A program made the position numbers and the translations under genes. Below the pieces are notes generated by a model. The model did not search any database. It was not told the origin of the DNA and saw nothing but the letters and a program-made list of their open reading frames with translations. Of a DNA stretch of 35,879 nucleotides, positions 18,335 through 26,361 are shown piece by piece (position 1 is the first letter of the stretch; each line of letters starts with the position of its first letter). Origin of the DNA: JBCBKP01 sp038521625 (GTDB taxonomy: Bacteria; Planctomycetota; Phycisphaerae; Phycisphaerales; UBA1924); assembly GCA_038521625.1 (NCBI GenBank), contig JBCBKP010000033.1:1-35879 (forward strand). Reading direction: 5' to 3'.

Positions 18335-18360
18335 GCTTCATCCATTCATCCGGATGAAGC
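18335..18360. promoter_or_regulatory. Palindromic operator candidate of the SAM-cycle operon
   Basis: Outer inverted repeat GCTTCATCC (18335-18343) and GGATGAAGC (18352-18360) with an eight-base spacer; the two arms match perfectly. A second copy of the half-site makes an inner 14-base perfect palindrome TTCATCCGGATGAA at 18345-18358. Three half-sites in 26 bases, just before the ArsR-type gene, are what an autoregulating ArsR dimer would need. Which registration is bound, and whether the ATG at 18345 inside it is used, is open. Confidence 0.65.
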
Positions 18361-18448
18361 GTAGCTCGATTTCTGGGCGCGATCGACCTCGAGACCGATT
18401 CGACTCGTTATCGGGCGCAGGGGATTCGTCCGGTGACCAAGGCCGCGA

Positions 18449-19114
18449 TCAGCTTCCCGGCCGTGGAGGGGCCTGACGGAACGCCGGTCCCGGGATCTCG
18501 CCGAGCTCACGCACCCGGGCGTTGGCCATCGGATCGGTCGGATCGAGGTACAGGATGTAGCTGAGACGCCTCAGCTCGCCGTCGCGGTCGCCGACCTCGC
18601 GTCGCAGCTGGGCGAGAGCCCGGTGTGCCTCGATCGAACGACCGAGGCCGACGGCGTCGGCTCGGGCAAAGCTGTCACGAGCCGCCTCTGGGAAGCCCAA
18701 TCGTCTTTGCGTGTCCCCGGTGAGCAGCCACGCCTCCGGAGTATCCAGCCGTTCCGCCCGCTCGGTCAGCATCTCGATCGCCTGGGCGCCGCGGTCGTCG
18801 GCGATCATCGCGTCGACCTGTCCGCGGAGATAGGTCTCGTTCTCCGGATCGAGCCGGAGGGCGACGCCGAACGCGTTCCGGGCCTCGGTCGCGTTGCCGA
18901 GCGCAAGCTGTGTCCTGCCAAGGTCATAGTGCGAGCGAGCCTCGCCCGGGAGCTTGTCCCTCGCGGCGGTGAAATGCTGCAGCGCACCGGGGTAATCGCC
19001 CCGGTCGTACGCCCCGATGCCGCGGGCGCGGCTCGTCGAGCCCGACGGACCGTTGCATGCGGCGAGGAGGCTGGCGGCCATAAGTCCGGCGACGACAAGG
19101 CGAGTCCTGTTCAT
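18449..19114 (-). CDS. TPR-repeat lipoprotein
   Basis: 221 residues with a lipoprotein signal: Arg4 and Arg6, a hydrophobic core and lipobox LAAC with Cys20 as the likely lipidated residue. The mature part is helical with about four tetratricopeptide-like units, for example YDRGDYPGALQHFTAARDKL, ARSHYDLGRTQLALGNATEA and a third at LDTPEAWLLTGDTQRRLGF. It ends in a Pro-rich tail. TPR lipoproteins act as scaffolds in envelope complexes such as secretion or pilus systems, but none is encoded nearby. The start has GGGGAG eight bases upstream. It is divergent from the small LigD-like gene; function unknown. Confidence 0.8.
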   Translation of the reverse strand: MNRTRLVVAGLMAASLLAACNGPSGSTSRARGIGAYDRGDYPGALQHFTAARDKLPGEARSHYDLGRTQLALGNATEARNAFGVALRLDPENETYLRGQVDAMIADDRGAQAIEMLTERAERLDTPEAWLLTGDTQRRLGFPEAARDSFARADAVGLGRSIEAHRALAQLRREVGDRDGELRRLSYILYLDPTDPMANARVRELGEIPGPAFRQAPPRPGS

Positions 19115-19198
19115 CCTTTATGCTCCCCGGGGTGCGCTTCTGTGCGCACGCCCCCTTTCTATCACGGCGCGGGGCGCGGTGCCGAGAAAGGATCGGCC

Positions 19199-19594
19199 AT
19201 GCCGCTCGATGCCCGTGAATCGGTGCCCGGATCCGGGCGTTCGTCCGTGCTCCTGGAGCACGCGTTGCCGGACGGTACCCGTCATCTGGACTGGATGCTC
19301 GAGCGGGCGTCGAACGCGGAGCGCCGCCTCGTGACGTTCCGTCTCGAATCTGGGCTCGATCCGTGCGAGGAGCCGGTGTTCGAAGCCGAACGGATCGGCG
19401 ATCACCGGGCGGCCTATCTCGAGTTCGAGGGAGAGGTCTCGGGCGGTCGTGGTGTGGTCCGGCGTGTCTGGCGCCGCCCTCTGCTCTCGCTGATCGAGAC
19501 ACCATCCGTGCATCGGATCGAGCTCGCGGACGGGGTCCGGCTGACCGGCACGATGGTGCGCGATCCGATCTGGCGGTTCGCAAGGGCGAGCTAG
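19199..19594 (+). CDS. Standalone LigD 3'-phosphoesterase-like protein
   Basis: A 131-residue protein matching the phosphoesterase (PE) domain of bacterial DNA ligase D, which trims 3' ends during non-homologous end joining. VLLEH with His21, then RHLDWMLE with His29 and Asp31, align with the QEH and LHYDFRLE metal and catalytic residues of LigD-PE. DHRAAYLEFEGEVSGGRG at 68-85, with His69, matches the later DHP...FEG block. Similar short proteins occur in Planctomycetota. There is no ligase or polymerase domain and no Ku nearby. The ATG at 19199 has AAAGGA six bases upstream. Activity is inferred from a handful of conserved residues; the low similarity elsewhere leaves a non-catalytic role possible. 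Confidence 0.6.
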   Translation: MPLDARESVPGSGRSSVLLEHALPDGTRHLDWMLERASNAERRLVTFRLESGLDPCEEPVFEAERIGDHRAAYLEFEGEVSGGRGVVRRVWRRPLLSLIETPSVHRIELADGVRLTGTMVRDPIWRFARAS

Positions 19595-19609
19595 CGGGGT
19601 CTCCGCGAG

Positions 19610-20356
19610 TCAGCCCGGTCCATTGTCCGAGCCCGTGCTCGGCGCGTTCGGCGGCGGGGTCTTGGCGTCGACCCAACCTTCGGCAGTGTGGCGGACGATG
19701 GCGCCGGTGCTCTCGTAGATCACCTGCTCGGCGATGTTGGTGGCGTGAGCGCCCATCATGGCGCACTGGCTGGTCAGCTCCATGAGGTCGAACGCGAGTT
19801 CGACCCCGAGCGTCCCCTCGGCGATCGCGGCCTCGCTGTGGCGGCCGATCTCGTCCTTGAACTTCAGGACGGTGTCTTCGGCCTGGAGCACGAGACGCGC
19901 CAGGGCGTTGTCCTGCCGGTCGTACGCCCGGCCGATGTCTCGCATGATGCCGACGACGCTGTTGGTCATGACACGTGCCACCGGCGGGAAGACGACCGGG
20001 TCACCCGAGAGCGCCAGCGTGCGTTCGGCGATCTCGACCCCGGCGTCGGCGATCCGCTCGAACTCGTTGTTCACCTTGACGAGCGTGAGGATCGCCCGGA
20101 GCGGCGCCTCGTCGGGCATCGGCAGCGCCTCGCGCGCGGCCTCGGCGAGCAACGCCACGGCCCGGCGCTCGATCTCGACGTCCTCGTTGTCGATCTCGTC
20201 GTCGAGCTCGATCGCCCGCTCCGCCCGCGCCTTGTCGCCGGTGAAGAACCCGTCGAACGCGAGCTCGACGAGCGTGCGGACGCGCCGGGCCTGCTCGGTC
20301 ATCTCGCCCCGGAGCCGGAGGAGTCGTCGGTTGTAGTCGTCGGTCGTCAGTGTCAT
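19610..20356 (-). CDS. phoU: PhoU phosphate-signalling protein
   Basis: 248 residues forming two PhoU three-helix bundles. The first contains IELDDEIDNEDVEIERRAVA and VNNEFERIADAGVEIAE, the second repeats the metal-binding pattern around DNALARLVLQAEDTVLKFKD and LMELTSQCAMMGAHATNIAEQVIYESTG. PhoU represses the Pho response through the PhoR kinase and the Pst transporter and acts at the inner membrane. Neither pst nor phoBR lies in the window, so the gene is an orphan here. The ATG at 20356 has GAGGGG five bases upstream; a GTG one codon earlier is too close to that site. It is divergent from enolase across about 100 bases. Confidence 0.93.
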   Translation of the reverse strand: MTLTTDDYNRRLLRLRGEMTEQARRVRTLVELAFDGFFTGDKARAERAIELDDEIDNEDVEIERRAVALLAEAAREALPMPDEAPLRAILTLVKVNNEFERIADAGVEIAERTLALSGDPVVFPPVARVMTNSVVGIMRDIGRAYDRQDNALARLVLQAEDTVLKFKDEIGRHSEAAIAEGTLGVELAFDLMELTSQCAMMGAHATNIAEQVIYESTGAIVRHTAEGWVDAKTPPPNAPSTGSDNGPG

Positions 20357-20453
20357 CACAGCCCCTCGGCCCGTGGCTCGGGTCTCGCCCCCGTCGTGGC
20401 GACGGGGGTTCTATCCTCCCGCGCCACGCGACTTCCCGCAACGGAGAGACCCG

Positions 20454-21749
<1,296 letters not shown>

Positions 21750-21750
21750 A

Positions 21751-23022
21751 CTAACTCGCCGCGACGGTCGAGCAGACCGCCGCCAGGGCGCTGAGCGCGT
21801 ACTCGGCATCCTCGGGCGTCGTGAACGGGCCGTAGCTGAGCCGCACCGCGCCGCCGCCCTCGGCCGTCCCGACCGCCTTGTGCATCCGCGGCGCACAGTG
21901 GATCCCCGCCCGGACCAGCACGCCGAACTCGCCCTCGAGCACACCGGCCAGCTCGTGCGGTGTCAGCACCTCGTGCACGACGCTGAACACCCCGACGCGG
22001 GATTCGACGCCGTGCTTCGGCCGCGGGCCGATGAGCCGGAGCCCGGGGAATGTCCGCTTGCTGCTCAGCACCCGCACGGTCTGCTCGATGAGGCGCTCCT
22101 CGTGCAGGCGGATCTCATCGACCGTCCGGTCGAGCACCCAGCGGACGCCCGCCTCGAGACCCGCGAGGCCGACCGTGTTGTGCGATCCCGGCTCGTACCG
22201 ATCGGGCAGGCTCGACGGCTGGGTGTCCTGCTCGCTGCGGCTGCCGGTGCCGCCTTGGCGCACCGGATCGATGAGCCGCTCGAGTCCGGGCCGCATGTAG
22301 AGCCCGCCCGTGCCGAGCGGCCCCATGAGGTGCTTGTGCCCCGGGAAGGCGAGCAGGTCGATCGACATCGCCCCGACATCGATCGGGAGCCGGCCGATCG
22401 TCTGGGCCGCATCGACGAGCATCGGGACACCAAGATCCCGGCAGACCGCGCCGAACTCGCCGACCGGCTGGATCACGCCGGTGACGTTGCTCGCGTGCTG
22501 CACCGCGACCAGCGTCGTCTCCCGCCGGATCGCGCGCCGGAGGTCGTCGGGCTCCGCCTTGCCGGTGAGCGGGCTGACCGGGACGCAGGTCCACTCGACA
22601 CGCGGCCCGACAGGGTCGCCCTGCAGGTGATTGAACGGGCGGAGGATCGAGTTGTGGTCGGCCTCGGTCGTCACCAGATGGATGGTCTGATCGTCGTCGC
22701 CGCGCTCGATCAGGCGGCGCCGGCGCCGCTGCACGAGGCCGTGGATCGCCAGATTCAGCGCGTCGCTCGTGTTCAGCGTAAAGGTGATGTGCTCGGGCGA
22801 CGCGCCCCCGATCAGCTCGTTGATGGCCTCGCGGCAGCGCCGGATGATCGCGGCCCCCTCGAGGCTCTCGAAGTACGCCCCGCGACCGGGCGAGGCCCCC
22901 AGCTCCGTCGCGTACCTCGACATCGCCTCGGTCACCGCCGGGGGTTTCGGGAAGCTCGTGGCCGCGTTGTCGAGATAAACGCGGCGGTTTCCGGGCACGT
23001 CCGTCTGGGAGGAGTCGCTCAC
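21751..23022 (-). CDS. Cysteine desulfurase family protein (class V aminotransferase)
   Basis: PLP enzyme of 423 residues related to SufS/CsdB, probably releasing sulfur from cysteine. The N terminus has YLDNAATSFPKP at 16-27, His123 stacks on PLP (EADHNS), Asp204 and Gln207 bind it (VDAAQTIG), and Lys230 (PGHKHLMGP) carries it. GSHNTVGL at 279-286 and RAGIHCAP with Cys376 complete the active site; that Cys is the likely persulfide carrier. No suf or isc gene is near, so it may serve tRNA thiolation or selenium use rather than bulk Fe-S assembly. The start is a GTG without a clear ribosome site; a GTG eight codons in is an alternative. Confidence 0.87.
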   Translation of the reverse strand: MSDSSQTDVPGNRRVYLDNAATSFPKPPAVTEAMSRYATELGASPGRGAYFESLEGAAIIRRCREAINELIGGASPEHITFTLNTSDALNLAIHGLVQRRRRRLIERGDDDQTIHLVTTEADHNSILRPFNHLQGDPVGPRVEWTCVPVSPLTGKAEPDDLRRAIRRETTLVAVQHASNVTGVIQPVGEFGAVCRDLGVPMLVDAAQTIGRLPIDVGAMSIDLLAFPGHKHLMGPLGTGGLYMRPGLERLIDPVRQGGTGSRSEQDTQPSSLPDRYEPGSHNTVGLAGLEAGVRWVLDRTVDEIRLHEERLIEQTVRVLSSKRTFPGLRLIGPRPKHGVESRVGVFSVVHEVLTPHELAGVLEGEFGVLVRAGIHCAPRMHKAVGTAEGGGAVRLSYGPFTTPEDAEYALSALAAVCSTVAAS

Positions 23023-23115
23023 GCGTGACTGTAGCGATCGAATCGGACGCGGTGTTTCCCGTGCGGATCCGGCCGGGTATCGTGGTCGGACTCGGTTCGA
23101 ACGGAGGTCATTGGA

Positions 23116-25698
23116 ATGAATCGTCTCGCCGCGTGCGCCTCATTGCTTGTTGGAACGGTGGCCTGGGCGGGCGGGCTCGTGGCCCCGCCGACGCACGAAC
23201 GCGGCTCCGCGGCGGACTTCGAGTCTCTGCCGAGCGATCCGGGCATACCGTCGCTCCGGCAGCTGATCGGGCACGAGATCGGCGAGCGCTTCACGCGGCA
23301 CCACCAGGTGGTCGGCGCGTTCGAGGCGATCGCGGAGGCCTCCGATCGCGTGCAGGTCAGGGAGTACGGGCGGTCCCACCAGAACCGCCCGCTCGTCGTC
23401 GCGATCGTCTCTTCGCCCGAAAACCTGGCGAGGCTGGACGAGATCAAGGCGGGCAGCCGGCGTCTCGCCGACCCCGCCACGCCCGAGCGCGAGGCGCGGC
23501 GGATCATCGACGAGTCGCCGGCGATCAGCTGGCTGAGCTTCGCCGTTCACGGCAACGAGGCGTCGACGCCCGAGGCCGCCCTGCTGACGCTGCACCGTCT
23601 CGCGAGCGCGCAGGGGCCCGAGATCGACCAGATCCTCGACGAGTCAGTCGTCGTCATCGATCCGACGCTGAACCCGGACGGGCGGATGCGCTACGTCGCG
23701 TGGTTCGAGAACGCCTTCGGCCGGGCGCCGCAGCCCGACCCGCAGGCGATGGAGCACTGGGAGCCCTGGCCGGGCGGGCGCACCAACCACTACCTGTTCG
23801 ACCTCAACCGCGACTGGATCTGGCTCGTCCACCCCGAGTCGCAGGCACGCCTCCGGATCTACCGCGAGTTCATGCCCCAGCTCCATATCGATAACCACGA
23901 GCAGGGGTACACCAACCCGTACTTCTTCGGCGCCGGCGACGACCCGTACAACCAGAACATCCCCGCTGTCACGCGTGATTGGGTCGAGTACTACGGCGAG
24001 CATTACGCCGAGATCTTCGACCGAGAGGGCAAGCTCTACTCCACGAAGGAGCGGTTCGACTATCTCTACCCGGGCTACGGGAAGGTCCTCCCGGTGTACC
24101 ACGGCGCTGTCGGCATGCTGAACGAGCAGGGCGGCCACAGCCGCGCGGGCCTGGGGATCCGCATCGATGAGAACTACATCCTCACGCTCGGCGAGCGCTC
24201 TCGGAACCACTTCCTGGTCAACATGGGCGCAGTCGAGCTGACCGCGAAGAACCGGCGGGCCCAGCTCCAGCGGTTCCGCGACTACTTCACCGATTCGGTG
24301 TCGCTCGCCGACCGCGATCCTTGGGCGTGCGTTGTCTCCGCCGACAACGACCCCGCGCAGCTCGAGCTCCTGTGGGACTTCTGCCAAGCGCACGGGATCC
24401 GGATCGACCAGTCGCGACGGGCGATCGACGGCTCGCGGCTGCGGTCGTACCGGACCGGCGAGGCCGCCTCGGACGACAGCGCGCCCGCGGGCAGCTGGAT
24501 CATCTCGGCCGACCAGGCGATGGGCCGTCTCGTCCGCGCGACCTTCGAGCGCAACCCAGAGCTGACCGACATCGATACGTACGACATCACCTCGTGGTCG
24601 CTGCCGGTCGCGTTCGGTCTCGAGGCCTGGTACGCCGAGCGTGACGTCTCGAACGGGGCCCGGCCGCTCGCGAGCTGGTCGAGGCCGGACGCGACATTCA
24701 CCGGCTCGGGCAGCGTCGCGCTCATCGTCGACTCCGGGCAGCACGAGTTCCCGAAGGCGATCGCGATCGCGGAGCGCCACGAGCTCTCCGCGCGGCTCTC
24801 GGGAGATCCGATCGAGATCGAGGGGGCCGGCGCGGGGCGGAGCTCGCTTGTGATCCACCTCCTGCGGAATCGCCACGTCGACGTGGAGGCTGTGGTGCGG
24901 GACTTCAACGCCGCCGGCCTGAGCGTCCGCCAGGTCGATCGGGGTATCACCGAGAGCGGGCCGGTGCTCGGCGCCAACGCGAACCGCGATCTGGAGCACC
25001 CCGCGGTCGCGCTGGTCGGCGGAGCCCCGGTGAGTAGCTACAGCTTCGGTGCGCACCGTCACGCGCTCGACTTCCACGCGGAGATCGACTACTCGGCGCT
25101 CTACGCCGATCGGCTGGCCCGGACCGACCTGTCGAAGTACACCACGATCGTCATCCCCGACGGTCGAGGGCTGGACGACGCGACCGCCGAGGCGCTGGGC
25201 GAGTGGGTGCGGGACGGCGGCACGCTCGTCGCGACCGGCGGCGGCGCGAGCTGGGCCGAGGAGGCCATCGGCGGGCTCGAGCCCGGGGAGGTCGACGACG
25301 AGCGGCCGCCGCTCGAGCTCCTGAGCAACGAGGAACGCGAGGCCCGCCGGGTGCAGGATCGGATCTCGGGCGGGCTGTTCCAGGTCACGCTCGACGCGAG
25401 CCACCCGCTCACGGCGGGGGCGGGCGAGTGGGTCGGCGTGATCAAGCGGAACGACCGTGTCCTCACCACGAACGACGAAACCGAGGTCATCGGCCGCTAC
25501 CACGCGTCGGAGCCGGTCATCGGCGGCGCAGTGAGCGAGCGGAACCGCGAGCGGCTCGCGGGCCGGCCGTTCATGACGCTGCACCGGATCGGCGCCGGCA
25601 GGGTGATATGCATCGCCGACGACACGACCTTCCGAGGGTTCCTCCACGGCTCGCGTCGGCTGCTGCTGAATGCGATCACGCTCGGGCCGACCTGGTGA
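23116..25698 (+). CDS. Secreted M14-family zinc carboxypeptidase with C-terminal GATase-like domain
   Basis: An 860-residue exported peptidase. A short signal peptide (1-19, hydrophobic with an AWA end) leads into an M14 domain. Zinc ligands His145 and Glu148 are in FAVHGNEAST, substrate-binding NPDGR is at 186-190, FDLNRDW at 228-234, and the third ligand is likely His261 in HIDNHEQGY. A catalytic Glu should follow in the later ENYILTLGE-type region. Residues about 640-860 resemble a class I glutamine-amidotransferase-like fold (YTTIVIPDGRGL, then DGGTLVATGGG), common in secreted M14 proteins. GGAGG at 23103-23107 eight bases upstream fixes the start. Likely degrades peptides outside the cell; alone between the cysteine desulfurase and a tRNA. 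Confidence 0.87.
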   Translation: MNRLAACASLLVGTVAWAGGLVAPPTHERGSAADFESLPSDPGIPSLRQLIGHEIGERFTRHHQVVGAFEAIAEASDRVQVREYGRSHQNRPLVVAIVSSPENLARLDEIKAGSRRLADPATPEREARRIIDESPAISWLSFAVHGNEASTPEAALLTLHRLASAQGPEIDQILDESVVVIDPTLNPDGRMRYVAWFENAFGRAPQPDPQAMEHWEPWPGGRTNHYLFDLNRDWIWLVHPESQARLRIYREFMPQLHIDNHEQGYTNPYFFGAGDDPYNQNIPAVTRDWVEYYGEHYAEIFDREGKLYSTKERFDYLYPGYGKVLPVYHGAVGMLNEQGGHSRAGLGIRIDENYILTLGERSRNHFLVNMGAVELTAKNRRAQLQRFRDYFTDSVSLADRDPWACVVSADNDPAQLELLWDFCQAHGIRIDQSRRAIDGSRLRSYRTGEAASDDSAPAGSWIISADQAMGRLVRATFERNPELTDIDTYDITSWSLPVAFGLEAWYAERDVSNGARPLASWSRPDATFTGSGSVALIVDSGQHEFPKAIAIAERHELSARLSGDPIEIEGAGAGRSSLVIHLLRNRHVDVEAVVRDFNAAGLSVRQVDRGITESGPVLGANANRDLEHPAVALVGGAPVSSYSFGAHRHALDFHAEIDYSALYADRLARTDLSKYTTIVIPDGRGLDDATAEALGEWVRDGGTLVATGGGASWAEEAIGGLEPGEVDDERPPLELLSNEEREARRVQDRISGGLFQVTLDASHPLTAGAGEWVGVIKRNDRVLTTNDETEVIGRYHASEPVIGGAVSERNRERLAGRPFMTLHRIGAGRVICIADDTTFRGFLHGSRRLLLNAITLGPTW

Positions 25699-25748
25699 GC
25701 CCGCCCGCGGGCCCGTCGATCCGGCTGGAGCCGGCCCGGCTCGGGGTC

Positions 25749-25754
25749 TAAAAT
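25749..25754 (+). promoter_or_regulatory. Candidate -10 box for tRNA-Tyr
   Basis: TAAAAT in an otherwise GC-rich stretch, 14 bases before the first base of the tRNA. No clear -35 box is seen 17 bases upstream, so this is a weak call. Confidence 0.3.
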
Positions 25755-25767
25755 CGCGACCAACACC

Positions 25768-25850
25768 GGGCGTGTACCCAAGTGGCCAACGGGGGCAGAC
25801 TGTAAATCTGCTGGCTTTCGCCTTCGGGGGTTCGAATCCCTCCGCGCCCA
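25768..25850 (+). tRNA. tRNA-Tyr (anticodon GTA)
   Basis: An 83-base class II tRNA. Acceptor arms GGGCGTG (25768-25774) and CGCGCCC (25843-25849) pair with one G-U, and A25850 is the discriminator. The anticodon stem GCAGA/TCTGC encloses loop CTGTAAA with anticodon GTA. A long variable arm (CTGGCTTTCGCCTTCGG region) marks the tyrosine class, and the T arm has GTTCGAATC. The 3' CCA is not encoded and must be added. Confidence 0.95.
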
Positions 25851-25920
25851 TTCCCGCCGTCTGCTGAGCGAATTGCTCTTCTCCGCGCGTCGCCGGCGGC
25901 CATCGCGGAGCCGGTGGGCC

Positions 25921-26361
25921 TCAGCCGTTGGGCAGATGCACGAGATCGGTCCAGTGGATGAAGATGCCCTCTACGAGGGCGACCAGGTCGCGGAACTCGA
26001 GCGGCTTCTTGAAGTACGCGTTGCAGCCATCGCGATAGCAGGCCACGATGTCGGTCGGCTGGTCGGATGTCGAGAGCATGAGCACGGGAAGCGGCGCGAT
26101 GAGCTCCTGGGCCCTGACGTGGCGCAGCAGCCCGCGTCCGTCGAGCCTGGGCATGTTCAGATCGACCAGCAGCAGGTCCGGCAGACGATCCTCGAGCTTG
26201 AGCGATTCGAGCTTCTCGATCGCGTCGAGGCCATCATTGGCGGTGACCAGCTCCAGGCCAGAGCACCCGCAACGCTCGACCGCGCGGCGGACGAGTTCGA
26301 GGTCGTCCTCGTGGTCGTCGACGAGCAGGATCCGGAACAACCTCGGCGCCTGGGTAATCAT
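25921..26361 (-). CDS. Single-domain response regulator, Rcp1-like
   Basis: A 146-residue receiver domain without an output domain. The acidic pocket is at Asp15/Asp16 (LLVDDHEDD), the phosphoacceptor is Asp67 in LLVDLNMPRLDG, the switch Ser97/Thr98 is in MLSTSD, and Lys109 is in FKKP. The C terminus (FIHWTDLV) has the aromatic-Trp end of Rcp1-type regulators. Its ATG overlaps the stop of the CheB-CheR kinase gene (ATGA at 26358-26361), so the two are translationally coupled and this is the obvious phosphoacceptor for that kinase. Output would be by protein contact, as for CheY. No terminator is seen beyond its end. Confidence 0.92.
   Translation of the reverse strand: MITQAPRLFRILLVDDHEDDLELVRRAVERCGCSGLELVTANDGLDAIEKLESLKLEDRLPDLLLVDLNMPRLDGRGLLRHVRAQELIAPLPVLMLSTSDQPTDIVACYRDGCNAYFKKPLEFRDLVALVEGIFIHWTDLVHLPNG

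Noticed and set aside
25699..25712. Inverted repeat GCCCGC-CC-GCGGGC just after the M14 peptidase gene
   Set aside because: The loop of two bases is too short and no T-run follows; likely chance in GC-rich sequence.
25879..25909. Possible terminator hairpin (CTCCGCG with CGCGGAG) between the tRNA and the response regulator gene
   Set aside because: The loop is long (about 17 bases) and there is no T-run on either strand.
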